This document shows positions 15,852-24,695 of a DNA stretch of 40,902 nt, piece by piece. Position numbers and translations under genes: made by a program. The stretch's first letter is position 1. Each line of letters starts with the position of its first letter. Where the stretch lies: positions 1-40,902 of IMG/VR virus record IMGVR_UViG_3300022591_000025. One strand, 5' to 3'. The notes under the pieces were generated by a model. That model had not been told where the DNA came from and did no database searches. It saw only the letters and a program-made list of their open reading frames with translations. The stretch is from a virus.

Positions 15852-16496
15852 ATGAGCGTCGAAAAGTGGCTCCCAGTGCCGGGTTTCGAGGGTTTGTATG
15901 AAGTAAGTAGTCATGGTCGAGTGCAGAAGATTGCGCCTTGGTGCGATGGAGTCAATCACTACGCTACCCGGCTCTTGCCGGTGGATCGGGCATGGTCAGG
16001 CCATTTCCGCGTGAATTTGACCCGCCCAGGACGTTGGCAGAAAGCGAAATCCGTTCATCGATTGGTGATGCATGCCTTCGCCCGCCCGCCAAAACCCGGC
16101 GAAGTGGTGAACCACAAAGACGGCGATCCGGGAAACAATCGCTTCGAGAATCTCGAATACACCACTGTGCAAGGCAACACGCTGCACGCAATTCGCGTTC
16201 TCGGTCGAAGCACAGGAAAAAAAGGATCGAAGCATCCTCATGCAAAACTCGACGAAAGCGAGGTGCTCGAAATTATCGAACGATTGAAACAAGGCGAAGA
16301 ACATCTGCACATAGCAAAAGATTTTGGCATCTGCTATGGCACGATCAGCAACATCGCTCGCAACTCCACTTGGAAACATCTTTCCCGCGAGGCAATGCCA
16401 GATCGCCGATTCAATTACTGCCAACCCGGCTCCGCCGTGCAAATTCCACCGAACCAGCGCCCTAAGGGAAGCAAACTTTCTCAATTGAAATCCTAG
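15852..16496 (+). CDS. HNH homing endonuclease (NUMOD4 + HNH + helix-turn-helix)
   Basis: A 214-residue plus-strand protein. Residues about 5-25 form a NUMOD4 DNA-binding motif (WLPVPGFEGLYEVSSHGRV). Residues about 68-110 form an HNH nuclease core (VHRLVMHAF, VNHKDGDPGNNRFENLEYTT). Residues about 128-165 look like a helix-turn-helix (HAKLDESEVLEIIERLKQG...). This is the standard layout of free-standing phage homing endonucleases. It is inserted between gp10-like and gp4-like genes without disrupting either. No good Shine-Dalgarno is seen. Confidence 0.9.
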   Translation: MSVEKWLPVPGFEGLYEVSSHGRVQKIAPWCDGVNHYATRLLPVDRAWSGHFRVNLTRPGRWQKAKSVHRLVMHAFARPPKPGEVVNHKDGDPGNNRFENLEYTTVQGNTLHAIRVLGRSTGKKGSKHPHAKLDESEVLEIIERLKQGEEHLHIAKDFGICYGTISNIARNSTWKHLSREAMPDRRFNYCQPGSAVQIPPNQRPKGSKLSQLKS

Positions 16497-16510
16497 TTAA
16501 GTGATTGATT

Positions 16511-17341
16511 TTATTGGGGGCGTCCGCCAGGTGCATTTCCAAAACTCCAGTTGAAGTCCTGTTTCTGGCCACTCGTTTTCGCTTGCGGCATCCCGCAATC
16601 TCTCGTCGCCATGCGCGGACTTTTCGCGTTATTTCCAAAAACCGCCGCGCGCGCTTTCATGGCTTCATTGGGCAGCGATTCCGGCATCTGCCGATTGGAG
16701 CCGGGAATGAGCATCTCGGCCAGCGTAAGCATGAGCGCCGCGCGATAGGCTGGCGGCAAAGTTCCCGGACCGCCCGGACCGCCAATCGGATCTTGAATGG
16801 AGACGAACTGCGAAACCGTCTGCCAGATTTCTAAGCGTACCTGCCGGGTGATGTTGCATACCGGCCAGAAGTAGAGCGAGCCATCGGGCGAGGTGGGATC
16901 GTAGTAGAGATCGGTTGGGACGTTGGTCTGGATTTGCTTGACTTGCTGCGCTGCCCACCATTGCCGGTCGCGGATGTTGATGGGCAAATCGACCAAGCCG
17001 GGCGTCGCTGAATTTTGCAGGAGCAGGCTGGCCGATTCGATGCGTACCGGGCGCGGCTGGCCGATGGTTGAAAAAGTCGCCAGTCCGCTCGGCCCGATGG
17101 TCTGCGGATTCAGATTTGCGATCAAGGTGTAGATGTTGAAGGCGTAAGAGAAAACGGAGAACTGTTTCGCCTGCCAGATGTCCACCAGATAGTTGAATTT
17201 GCGGAATGCCCACTGGCCTTCGTCGGGGCCGGGATTTTCCCCAGGCGCCAGCGCCCCGATTTCAATCAGGGCATCGGTGATGATGTCGAGCACCTTGTAA
17301 CTCAGTGGAGCCGGCGGATTGACCGGTGGAGAGATGGGCAT
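16511..17341 (-). CDS. gp4-like head-to-tail adaptor
   Basis: A 276-residue protein in the place of P22 gp4, the tail accessory factor that binds under the portal. The N-terminal part is helical (KVLDIITDALIEIGAL, GQWAFRKFNYLVDIWQAK), typical of phage adaptor proteins. The middle has the YYDPTSPDGSLYFWPVCN pattern common to this family. The C-terminal third is long and basic and probably extended. It precedes the gp10-like gene, from which it is separated by the HNH insertion. Confidence 0.7.
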   Translation of the reverse strand: MPISPPVNPPAPLSYKVLDIITDALIEIGALAPGENPGPDEGQWAFRKFNYLVDIWQAKQFSVFSYAFNIYTLIANLNPQTIGPSGLATFSTIGQPRPVRIESASLLLQNSATPGLVDLPINIRDRQWWAAQQVKQIQTNVPTDLYYDPTSPDGSLYFWPVCNITRQVRLEIWQTVSQFVSIQDPIGGPGGPGTLPPAYRAALMLTLAEMLIPGSNRQMPESLPNEAMKARAAVFGNNAKSPRMATRDCGMPQAKTSGQKQDFNWSFGNAPGGRPQ

Positions 17342-17345
17342 GGGG

Positions 17346-17435
17346 TTAGAATTTCTTTTCGGGGTAGTAGCGCTTGGTCACCGACCGCAAAGGGGAGCGA
17401 TCCTCAGACTGCTGGTAATCGAAATGCGGAAGCAC
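17346..17435 (-). CDS. Possible 29-residue peptide between head genes
   Basis: A GTG-started frame of 29 residues, rich in aromatic and charged residues (HFDYQQSEDRSPLRSV, then KRYYPEKKF). It fills part of the 141-bp gap between the 165-residue gene and the gp4-like gene. The composition looks coding, but there is no Shine-Dalgarno and it is too short to be sure. Confidence 0.25.
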   Translation of the reverse strand: MLPHFDYQQSEDRSPLRSVTKRYYPEKKF

Positions 17436-17482
17436 TTCAGCGCGAGGCGGTCAGCAGCCGTCAGCCCCGCCAATTCCTTCAG

Positions 17483-17980
17483 TTAGCCTGCGTCCGCTTC
17501 GTCGAGCGCCGCCAGCTCTTCAGCCGACATTTCTTCCTCGCGCTTCGGTTCCGAACTGGCCTTGGCGGCAATTCCCGCGCGGTTGACTTTCGAGTAGTCG
17601 TGATCAAGCGAAGGCTCCAATTGAAAGTCCCGCTTCATGGCCGCCTTCTGCTCTTTTTCGTTGGCCACGGTGAGCACACGCCCGGTGCCATGGTGATAGA
17701 GCATCTTCGGATACTGATTCTTCGGATCGTGCGGGTTGTAGTTCTTATGCGGCGGATTGTTGATGTCGCTGATTCCGACCGTGGGCTGATCGACGGTGAA
17801 ACTGTTGCGGGTGGGTGTGACTGTGGACATGGAATCCTCTGGATCTGATTCGAGATTTTGTTGCTGCTGCGATTCTAAAAGTTGCTTACGAGTGGCATTG
17901 TCGCGGGGCACGCCTTCCAAGTCGAAAGCGAGCGGCCAGCGTTCGCGGCGCGGCTTACTGGTCGATTCGTTGATGGGCAT
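17483..17980 (-). CDS. Small head-region protein
   Basis: A 165-residue hydrophilic protein from the ATG at 17980. A second ATG at 17830 (115 residues) has a better Shine-Dalgarno (AGAGGA) and may be the real start. The centre contains YPKMLYHHGTGRVLTVANEKEQ, a short motif found in many phage proteins encoded near coat genes, and the C-terminus is acidic. It lies between the coat-proximal exported gene and the gp4-like gene. The role is unknown; a minor head protein is plausible. Confidence 0.6.
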   Translation of the reverse strand: MPINESTSKPRRERWPLAFDLEGVPRDNATRKQLLESQQQQNLESDPEDSMSTVTPTRNSFTVDQPTVGISDINNPPHKNYNPHDPKNQYPKMLYHHGTGRVLTVANEKEQKAAMKRDFQLEPSLDHDYSKVNRAGIAAKASSEPKREEEMSAEELAALDEADAG

Positions 17981-18030
17981 TCGGCGAAAAAACTGCGGAG
18001 CCAGCCAAGTTCGACCGGCCCCGCCGCTTT

Positions 18031-18996
18031 CTAGTAAAACGCCCAGTACGGTCCTTGGGCCGTGGTGTAGGCCGTTGGAGCCGTGATCGTGGCCGGGATG
18101 GTTCCGAAGGTCTGCCCGGTATAGATCTGGGTCAGAAGTCCGGCGTTGCCATCGGCGGTCACCACCAAGTTGAGCGTGTCGGTGCTGTTCGCGGCTTGCG
18201 AGCAGCCGAAATACCGCGCCGGTCCCACCGCGAAGAACGGTACAGTGAAGGCGTAGCTCTGGTAGATGCTCGCATTGCCAGTCGTTGCCGCTCCTGCGGT
18301 GGCGCTGTGGGCAAGCAAAATCCCCGCGGCGTCATAGAGAGCGACTAGGCGATTGCCGTTTCCGACCGTCAACCCATTCAGAAGGCGAAGTCCGGTCAAC
18401 AGTTTGTTGAAGGGAAGTTCGATTTCCGAACAGTACATGCTGGTGTTCGTGGTCGCGGTCGAAGTGCCCACGCCGGTCAAGATCGCGCCGCCTGAAGGCG
18501 GCGAGTAAATCACCGTCTGCGTGACGGGCGCGGGCACGGTATTCCCGGTGACCCAGACTCCGCCCAAGCAATCCGAAATCAACGAATTGTCGATGTCGAT
18601 ATAGGGCAGGACGCTGGCTTGGCTGCGAGTGCAGCTCCCGGACGGATATCCAATCGGATTCTGAAAATAGAAATACGACGGAGGCCCGAACCACACGATT
18701 GCCCCATTCGCATGAGTGCTGACTCGCGAAGTGGGCTGGCCGCGGGTGACTTGAACCGTGGTTGAGGTGACCACGTTCACAAAATCCGCTTCGCCATCGA
18801 CGTAGATCATCGTGTTATTGGCAGTGATGCCCACGGTCGAGGTGAGGCGGAAGGTGTTCAGTTGAGAGCTGGTCGAAGTGACGGCCGCCGACAATGTAGT
18901 CGAGGGCACGATGGTTTGGCCGAAGGCCGGGACCGCTACGATGAGCGCCAGAGCCAGCAGCGACGAAACTGCGATGGAATTGAAGATGTTTTTCAT
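18031..18996 (-). CDS. Exported protein encoded next to the coat gene
   Basis: A 321-residue protein starting at 18996 with an AGGGAGA Shine-Dalgarno. Residues 1-26 are a textbook Sec signal (MKNIFNS, hydrophobic core, VPAFG, then Gln27). The mature N-terminal domain (about 30-110) has repeated strands with MIYVDGEADFVNVV, VQVTRG and ANGAIVWFGPP, a beta domain I associate with virion decoration proteins. The C-terminal domain (about 175-321) looks like a jelly-roll carbohydrate-binding sandwich (SMYCSEIELPFNKLLTGLR, AYTTAQGPYWAFY). It lies 64 bp after the coat gene, in the usual place of a head decoration gene, which makes the export signal surprising. Confidence 0.75.
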   Translation of the reverse strand: MKNIFNSIAVSSLLALALIVAVPAFGQTIVPSTTLSAAVTSTSSQLNTFRLTSTVGITANNTMIYVDGEADFVNVVTSTTVQVTRGQPTSRVSTHANGAIVWFGPPSYFYFQNPIGYPSGSCTRSQASVLPYIDIDNSLISDCLGGVWVTGNTVPAPVTQTVIYSPPSGGAILTGVGTSTATTNTSMYCSEIELPFNKLLTGLRLLNGLTVGNGNRLVALYDAAGILLAHSATAGAATTGNASIYQSYAFTVPFFAVGPARYFGCSQAANSTDTLNLVVTADGNAGLLTQIYTGQTFGTIPATITAPTAYTTAQGPYWAFY

Positions 18997-19060
18997 AGGT
19001 TTGTCTCCCTGAAATACTAAGTCAAAAAAGAACTTATTAAGTCGGGGAATTCTCCTTTTC

Positions 19061-20323
19061 CTAGGCTCCAAGTAGGCCGACCGCGGCGTTGTCCTGGTAG
19101 AGATTGCCGAATCCGCCGACGGTGTCGAAGCGGTTGATCTGCAAGCTGTGGTAGGCGTCCCAAGCCTTGACGAAGCGCACCGGAATTCCAGTGGCCTTGT
19201 CTTCGGCCTGCGAACGGGCTTCGACCGCTTTCGGCAGATAGAAGCGCATCCCGACAATCGCGAAGGCGAAAGGCGTGAGGGCGATTCCCACCGTGCCGGT
19301 CGCGCCATTCGGATTCGGCGTGCCAGGCCAGAGCGTCAGGGCCGCACCGTTTGCCGGCAGGGCATCCACGTTCTGATACTGGCTGTGGCCGTCGGGCGAA
19401 TTCGCATCCGGCCCGTAGATCGCGGGCAGGATGGTGATGGTGTCGGCGCCGCCAGTCAGGGTGAAGTCCTGGGTGACGGTGAAGGTTTGCTGGGTCAGCG
19501 GGCCGGGTGGGCGCCGCGAACGGGGGTTGACGAAATTCACGTTCGCAATCCCGATCTTGTCGCCCTGGTGAATGGTGTCGCCCACCGTTCCGGTGATGAT
19601 CAGAGAGGTTCCGCTCTGTCCGGCGCCGGTGACTGTAACCGCTCCCGCCCAGGTTCCGGCAGTCTGCGAGTACAGGTTCTGCTCTTCGAAAACGTCGAAG
19701 GTTTTCAGCTTGCCCATCGACCCTTCCTTGAAGGCTTCGGTGATCGCGTCCGCGGGCTGAAACAAAGACGTGACCGGAGTGTTGATGGAGTTGGTCTGCA
19801 TCGAAGACGAAATCAAGGCAGCGCGTTTCTTTGAGAGGTACGATCCGGCTTTCTGGAGCAGCCGGGCGCGGGCCTGATCGAGAAACACGATGGAGGTGGG
19901 ATCGGTGCCGAGCGCGCCGACAATCTGCGAGCAGTTGTTCTTGGCGAACAATGCGGCGCGTGAATCCCATTCGTTCGCGAGCTGCACGCCGGCCGGGGCC
20001 AGGTACTGTTCGCGAATTTCCTCTTCCGACCGTTCGGCCTTGACCGCCGCTTCGTAATCGTCCCACTGGAAATCGATGCCAAAGGGCTCGTCCAATGAGA
20101 TGGTGGTCGAAATGCGGTTGATGCCTTGCGGGTTGTATCCGAGACCGTTCCGGATGGTGAACTGTTGCGGGAATTTGACCTGAATCGTGGTGCCTACTGC
20201 CCACGCCTTCTCGTAGTCTTTTTCCCAATCGTGATTGAAATACTCTGCGATCTTCAATGCGTTCTTGAGATTGCGCAGCACCTCCATGGAGATCCACGAG
20301 GTGTTCAGAAATAGGTTGGGCAC
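19061..20323 (-). CDS. Major coat protein, P22 gp5-like (HK97 fold)
   Basis: A 420-residue protein, close to the 430 of P22 coat. Typical features are the N-terminal helix region (ISMEVLRNLKNALKIAEYFNHDWE), the VGTTIQVKFPQQF strand, and a central beta-rich insertion (about residues 225-345) corresponding to the P22 I-domain. The C-terminus ends in the P-domain pattern GIPVRFVKAWDAYHSLQINRFDTVGGFG. It follows the scaffold gene by 14 bases. Coat and scaffold together imply a procapsid assembled without a separate protease. Confidence 0.85.
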   Translation of the reverse strand: MPNLFLNTSWISMEVLRNLKNALKIAEYFNHDWEKDYEKAWAVGTTIQVKFPQQFTIRNGLGYNPQGINRISTTISLDEPFGIDFQWDDYEAAVKAERSEEEIREQYLAPAGVQLANEWDSRAALFAKNNCSQIVGALGTDPTSIVFLDQARARLLQKAGSYLSKKRAALISSSMQTNSINTPVTSLFQPADAITEAFKEGSMGKLKTFDVFEEQNLYSQTAGTWAGAVTVTGAGQSGTSLIITGTVGDTIHQGDKIGIANVNFVNPRSRRPPGPLTQQTFTVTQDFTLTGGADTITILPAIYGPDANSPDGHSQYQNVDALPANGAALTLWPGTPNPNGATGTVGIALTPFAFAIVGMRFYLPKAVEARSQAEDKATGIPVRFVKAWDAYHSLQINRFDTVGGFGNLYQDNAAVGLLGA

Positions 20324-20337
20324 GGGTTATTTCCTCG

Positions 20338-21471
20338 TCATTTTTTCTTCAGGCGCGCGAGATCCTTGGCGTTTTGGGTACGCTGGTAGGTCTCGAAATC
20401 GCCATCTTCTAGGGCTTGCTCGACCGCGTCTTTCGCCACGGTTCCAGTTCCTGAAACCTGGTGCGCCGGACGGGAAGCCTGGGTGATGGGTTTGGCAGAA
20501 GATTGCGAAGCGTCGTTGCCGGCACCGGATGATGTTTTGCCGGCCAGCGTGTGCGAGATGACAGCCAAACGGGAAACCTGCTCGATGGGATTGAGCAGGT
20601 AGTTTCCCCGGGCATCGCGGGCGAAGATTTCCCGTATCGCCGGGTCTTGAATGTTTTTGGCGACGTGGTAGAGAACTTCGTGCCCGTTTTTCGCGTTCAG
20701 GATGAAGCCGTCGATGGGCGACCGGGCGGGGAAGAAAAGCACATCCTGCCCGTGCTCGTCTTTCTCCGTGATCGCTGCCTGAACTGCGTCGTCATAGTCC
20801 GCGTGCATTTTGCGAACGCTGGCGACCCGTTCGTTGACCGTCTGCTGCAAGACTTGCTCGGCCTGCGATTGCTGCTGTTCCCGCTGCGTTTTTCCGATGG
20901 CGTCCTGCGCTCTGCGCGCACCCTCTTCCAAGAGCCAGGAATCTCGCGCCTCTTCAAAGTCGGCGTAGGACTTGAACTTCGGCTCATTGGTTTTCGGGTC
21001 AACGTCGTCGATTTTCGGTTTGGGAACGGCCTTCGCTTTCGTCTCGGTGACAGGTTGCGAAGCCTGCTGAGTTTCACTGCGGGGTTGGGGCTGAGACGAT
21101 TGCGCTTTGAGGCGAGCAATTTCCTCGCGTGCTTCTCTTAATTCGCGTTCGCGTTTTTGCCAGCGGTTCTCGCTGTTTGGTTTCTTCTGCGGAGGTGCGG
21201 CTGCCGAGGCCGCGGCGGTTTCGGACGCGGACGCTGCCGGGGCGTCCTCAATGCTGGCATCTTTTGCGGGCGTGGCCGATTCGCCCTCTTTCGCTGGCGT
21301 TTTTTCTTTGCGCGCCCTCTCCTCACGGTTCTCTTCGCGAATTTCGCGGGGATCGCGTTCGGATTCGGAGGGCATCTCCCCGGTCAGACGGTACTTTTCG
21401 TCGGTGGGAAGGAAGTTCGAGCTGCGTTCGGAAACTGCCGGGGTTTCCTCGGTAACTGACGGGAGTGGCAT
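20338..21471 (-). CDS. Scaffolding protein
   Basis: A 377-residue, highly charged, mostly helical protein between portal and coat, the scaffold position in P22-like phages. Residues about 40-140 are rich in Glu, Lys, Arg and Ala and look unstructured. A Gln/Glu helix follows (about 145-260). A more folded part at 260-320 includes RSPIDGFILNAKNGHEVLYHV. The C-terminus ends in basic residues (LARLKKK), which in P22 scaffold contact the coat. Assigned by position and composition. Confidence 0.8.
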   Translation of the reverse strand: MPLPSVTEETPAVSERSSNFLPTDEKYRLTGEMPSESERDPREIREENREERARKEKTPAKEGESATPAKDASIEDAPAASASETAAASAAAPPQKKPNSENRWQKRERELREAREEIARLKAQSSQPQPRSETQQASQPVTETKAKAVPKPKIDDVDPKTNEPKFKSYADFEEARDSWLLEEGARRAQDAIGKTQREQQQSQAEQVLQQTVNERVASVRKMHADYDDAVQAAITEKDEHGQDVLFFPARSPIDGFILNAKNGHEVLYHVAKNIQDPAIREIFARDARGNYLLNPIEQVSRLAVISHTLAGKTSSGAGNDASQSSAKPITQASRPAHQVSGTGTVAKDAVEQALEDGDFETYQRTQNAKDLARLKKK

Positions 21472-21519
21472 GGGATTGTCCTTTTGGTTTTTGCGCTTAA
21501 CGCCGCGCGGGCGAAGGAA

Positions 21520-23721
21520 CTAAACTTGGGGCTGCGCTTGTGATTGCTGCGCCTGCTGTCCGGGCTGATTTTCGGCTTGCTGAGCCTGTAAAGTAGCCGT
21601 TTGCTGCGCTAACTCTTGCGCATGGTGATGATCCTGGGCTTGCATTCCGGCTTCATGCGCCGCCGAGTGATTTTCAATCCAGAATTCCTGATACATCTGC
21701 TGGCGCTCGGAGGCGGCCTGCGACTTGGCGGCGATTTCGGCGAGCAGCACCTTGATGTCGTTTGCCAACTGAGCCCTTTGGTTCTCGCCGTCTTCTTTCA
21801 TTTGCTGCAAGAGCAGTTTTGTTTGCTGTTCTAAAATCTTCCCGGCGTGCTCCATGTGCAGCGCTTGAGCCTCTTGCTGTACCTGCTGCAACTGCTGTTG
21901 CAGGGCTTGAATCGCGGCCTGGGCTTGCGGCGGCATACTGTTCGGATCGACTGGAGGCGGATCGAACACGTCGGCGATCTGCTTGCCAATGGGACCGAGC
22001 GTCGGACGCATCCGGATTCCGAGCGCGAACACTTTCGCCTGTGGAGTACCGGGCTGGGGCAAGTTGGCGATATTCTCAATCAGCGAATCGACAAATTCGT
22101 CCTGCTCTTCACGCTCCGATTGATAACTCGGCCCGGTCGAAATGGTCACGTCGAAATCGCCCTTGCCGGTGTGAAGGTGGCCAGCATCAAGGCCCTGAAC
22201 GTCGTAAGCGCCTTGATCGTCGAGCGGGTGAGAGGTATTTCCGACCAACTGCATCGTCGAGCGCTTCCCGTCCGGCTGCGAGATCGGCATTTCGCGCTGA
22301 GTGTCGAGAACCGGGGTGATCAGCTCGTTAATTTGCCAACCCATATTGTGCAGGAAGCCGTTCTCGTAGCGATCGACAAAGTGAAAGCTGCCGAGCGATT
22401 CCATGTCGTCGATTTTTTCGAGCGCGACGCCGGATTTCTGATTTCTGCGTTGGGCGGCATCGGGTAAGGGCGTGATTCCCATCCCGGCTTGAATGGCGCG
22501 GGCGGCGGCGTCTTTTGCGATTTCCCAAACTTGAAAGTTCGGCGTCCATTGCGGACGCTCGGGCGGCGGCAAGGGATTCTGCCCGGTGGCATCGACTACT
22601 GGGTCATATTGCAGGTAAGCGTGGGGAACCTTGGTGACTTCATCCCAGGCTTCCTTGTCCGATTCGAACTGACCTTTCGCGCCGACGAAGGGACTCTTCG
22701 GGATCTGCCCCGCTTCCTCGCATTCGCCAGACGCTAAGTAGTCGAGCAGCATCTGGGGATCGCGGGCGAAGCGCACCATCGACAAGAGTTGACGCTTGGC
22801 CGTCCCGCCTTCGGTTGTCCAGCGCTCTGGACCAAGACAGGAAATAATCGGAACGCGGCTGCCGTCCCAAGGAACTTTGTCAAGGATCTCCAAGCCGTTG
22901 GTCATGTACTGAAAAACTTTGGGGATCTCGACTTTGCGGTCGCGCTTGACTGTGCCAGCGAGGGCGTGCTCTTTCGCCAGCTTCCACTCGTCTTCGGTGA
23001 AAACGACCGGGCCTTTTTCGGTCTCGACTAAGAGTAAAGTCTTAAAACTGGACTGCACCTTCCAGTACTCCGCCCGCTGTACGTACTTCTCTTTGATCCA
23101 ATCGGTGATGGTCGAGTCATTCAGATCTTCGTCGGCAAAATCAGTTACGCGGGCTTTCGGATAGAGTTGCTTGAACTGTTTTTTCAGCATCAGTTCGAGG
23201 AAAAACCCGTCGGGGATGTCGCTGGCGTTCGGCTGTTTGTAGTAGGGCGAGAGTAGAACCGTGTCCGGATTCAGCACCGGCTTGATGAGGATTTCCATGT
23301 CGAACGAGGAATCGTCTTTGTACTCAGTGCGGATCACCGCGAAGCCGTAGCTGCGCTCGGTCATGGATTGGAACGCGCCAAGATAGACGGGCTGGGCCTG
23401 GGAGCGCTCTTCGATGCCCATAATCACCGCCGAGCGTCTCTCGGCATCCTGATCGGTCGCTCCGTTGCCTTTGGGGATGGCGGTGATGCCGCGCTTCGAC
23501 TTGCGGACGTTGCCGTTGACTTGCGCAAGGAACTGATTCAACTGGTCGAGATGGATGCAGGGGCGGCCGGAACCTTTGCGGGCGTCGCGGTCCTCGTCGG
23601 TCCATGGGCCTTCGGTCGAGATGGCGCGCATGTCGTCTTGCGCTTCATCGCGGATTTCGCGCCAGGCGTCCCGATAGTCTTGATAAGCGTCGCGAATTTC
23701 GTGGGGGGTGGGGTCGGACAT
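21520..23721 (-). CDS. Portal protein, P22 gp1-like
   Basis: A 733-residue protein, very near the 725 residues of P22 portal. The N-terminal third shows the family pattern (YQDYRDAWREIRDEAQDDM, GRPCIHLDQLNQFLAQVNGNVRKSKRGI, RSYGFAVIRTEYKDD), then the wing and stem regions. The C-terminal 130 residues form a Gln/Ala/Glu-rich helix like the P22 barrel, ending in a Gln-rich tail. It forms the dodecameric ring through which DNA is packaged and ejected. No Shine-Dalgarno is visible at the ATG at 23721. Confidence 0.9.
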   Translation of the reverse strand: MSDPTPHEIRDAYQDYRDAWREIRDEAQDDMRAISTEGPWTDEDRDARKGSGRPCIHLDQLNQFLAQVNGNVRKSKRGITAIPKGNGATDQDAERRSAVIMGIEERSQAQPVYLGAFQSMTERSYGFAVIRTEYKDDSSFDMEILIKPVLNPDTVLLSPYYKQPNASDIPDGFFLELMLKKQFKQLYPKARVTDFADEDLNDSTITDWIKEKYVQRAEYWKVQSSFKTLLLVETEKGPVVFTEDEWKLAKEHALAGTVKRDRKVEIPKVFQYMTNGLEILDKVPWDGSRVPIISCLGPERWTTEGGTAKRQLLSMVRFARDPQMLLDYLASGECEEAGQIPKSPFVGAKGQFESDKEAWDEVTKVPHAYLQYDPVVDATGQNPLPPPERPQWTPNFQVWEIAKDAAARAIQAGMGITPLPDAAQRRNQKSGVALEKIDDMESLGSFHFVDRYENGFLHNMGWQINELITPVLDTQREMPISQPDGKRSTMQLVGNTSHPLDDQGAYDVQGLDAGHLHTGKGDFDVTISTGPSYQSEREEQDEFVDSLIENIANLPQPGTPQAKVFALGIRMRPTLGPIGKQIADVFDPPPVDPNSMPPQAQAAIQALQQQLQQVQQEAQALHMEHAGKILEQQTKLLLQQMKEDGENQRAQLANDIKVLLAEIAAKSQAASERQQMYQEFWIENHSAAHEAGMQAQDHHHAQELAQQTATLQAQQAENQPGQQAQQSQAQPQV

Positions 23722-23736
23722 GGTTAAAATTTAGAA

Positions 23737-23943
23737 ATGAAAATCATCTGTCGAATTTTCGGGCATCTTTGGTCAGAGTGGAGTTATCGAAATGGGATTC
23801 CCATTCGTGAGTGCGCGCGTTGTCAGGCTTGGGAGGTGGACGCAACGGCGAATCCGATTCGTGTGCCCCAGTGTTACGAGGTACGTTCTACTGAACCACG
23901 ACCAGCTTCACCGAGCACTTCGGACACTTCGCCGCCTCGGTGA
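23737..23943 (+). CDS. Small plus-strand zinc-ribbon-like protein
   Basis: A 68-residue protein divergent from the portal gene, with start codons 15 bp apart. The N-terminal 35 residues match a common small phage protein type (CRIFGHLWSEWSYRNG, then ECARCQ). The tail is Pro/Ser/Thr-rich. It overlaps the 3' end of the convergent gene at 23888-24598 by 56 bp, so part of the tail may be non-authentic. No promoter is seen. Confidence 0.5.
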   Translation: MKIICRIFGHLWSEWSYRNGIPIRECARCQAWEVDATANPIRVPQCYEVRSTEPRPASPSTSDTSPPR

Positions 23944-24598
23944 TTTCCCAGCCTGCGAGTCTGGCCTTGGCGTAACCATCCTGCTCGTCCCAAACTCGGA
24001 GCAATTCTTTTTTGCCACACTCCGAGCATTCGAGTCGCATTGATGCGCGACCGGGAACGTGATCCGGGCAATAGGTTCGCTTGGTGCCGTTTCGTTCGTC
24101 CCAGCGCCAGCCCGCGTTGTGCGCAGCTTTCGCCGCTTGATTTCTTTTCGGGGCAGGGAAGCGGGCAATCACAGTGCATTTGGTGCAGCACAGTTCGAGG
24201 ATGCCTTTCGCTTTTTCGTGCTCGTTCGCCTCAATCGCTTCGGAGGCTAGCTTGGCCAGTTTGTACTCTTCCGATTCCACTTCGCCGACTTTGAAGGGCT
24301 GCGGGAAGTGCGGATTGTCGCGATCGATCACGTCCCACTGTTCGCGCTCGGCTTTCTCTTTGATTTCGCGCTCGTAAACGTCGAGAGGCTTGGCCACAAA
24401 GCGGAGATGCGGCTTGAGCGATTCATAGGCGAGGCGGCGCTGATCGGGCATGGTGGACATGAGCAGACCGCGAAAGGAATCGTGCGTGGGGTAGAGCGTG
24501 GCAATCCCGGCAAAGAGATTCTGATCTTGCAGGCCGCCGAAGCCGAGCTTTTTCAGCTCGTGATTGATCTTCTGGCGTTCGTCGAGAGAGATGGGCAT
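23888..24598 (-). CDS. Zinc-binding hypothetical protein upstream of portal
   Basis: A 236-residue protein. The N-terminal 125 residues are helical and charged. The C-terminal part carries several zinc-type pairs: CCTKC (near 136), YCPDH, CSECGKK and CPKC. It is encoded between a small His-rich protein and the portal, among accessory late genes of unknown role. It may be a late regulator or a minor head protein, but no family is recognised. Confidence 0.65.
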   Translation of the reverse strand: MPISLDERQKINHELKKLGFGGLQDQNLFAGIATLYPTHDSFRGLLMSTMPDQRRLAYESLKPHLRFVAKPLDVYEREIKEKAEREQWDVIDRDNPHFPQPFKVGEVESEEYKLAKLASEAIEANEHEKAKGILELCCTKCTVIARFPAPKRNQAAKAAHNAGWRWDERNGTKRTYCPDHVPGRASMRLECSECGKKELLRVWDEQDGYAKARLAGWEITEAAKCPKCSVKLVVVQ

Positions 24599-24695
24599 GA
24601 TATTCTTAGGTGGAGCGGGGAATGCTGAATCGAAAATTGGCGTGGCGACTATAGCGCTGGCCGCTGTAATTTTCGGTTAGTTGCGCCCCGCGTAG

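Noticed and set aside
18997-19308. Extended N-terminus of the exported protein at 18031
   Set aside because: The upstream 104 codons overlap the coat gene and look like a shifted frame; the ATG at 18996 has a good Shine-Dalgarno and a signal peptide.
19017-20297. Second long minus-strand frame overlapping the coat gene
   Set aside because: Arg/Gly/His-rich frame-shifted reading of the coat gene without motifs; the coat frame has the P22 pattern.
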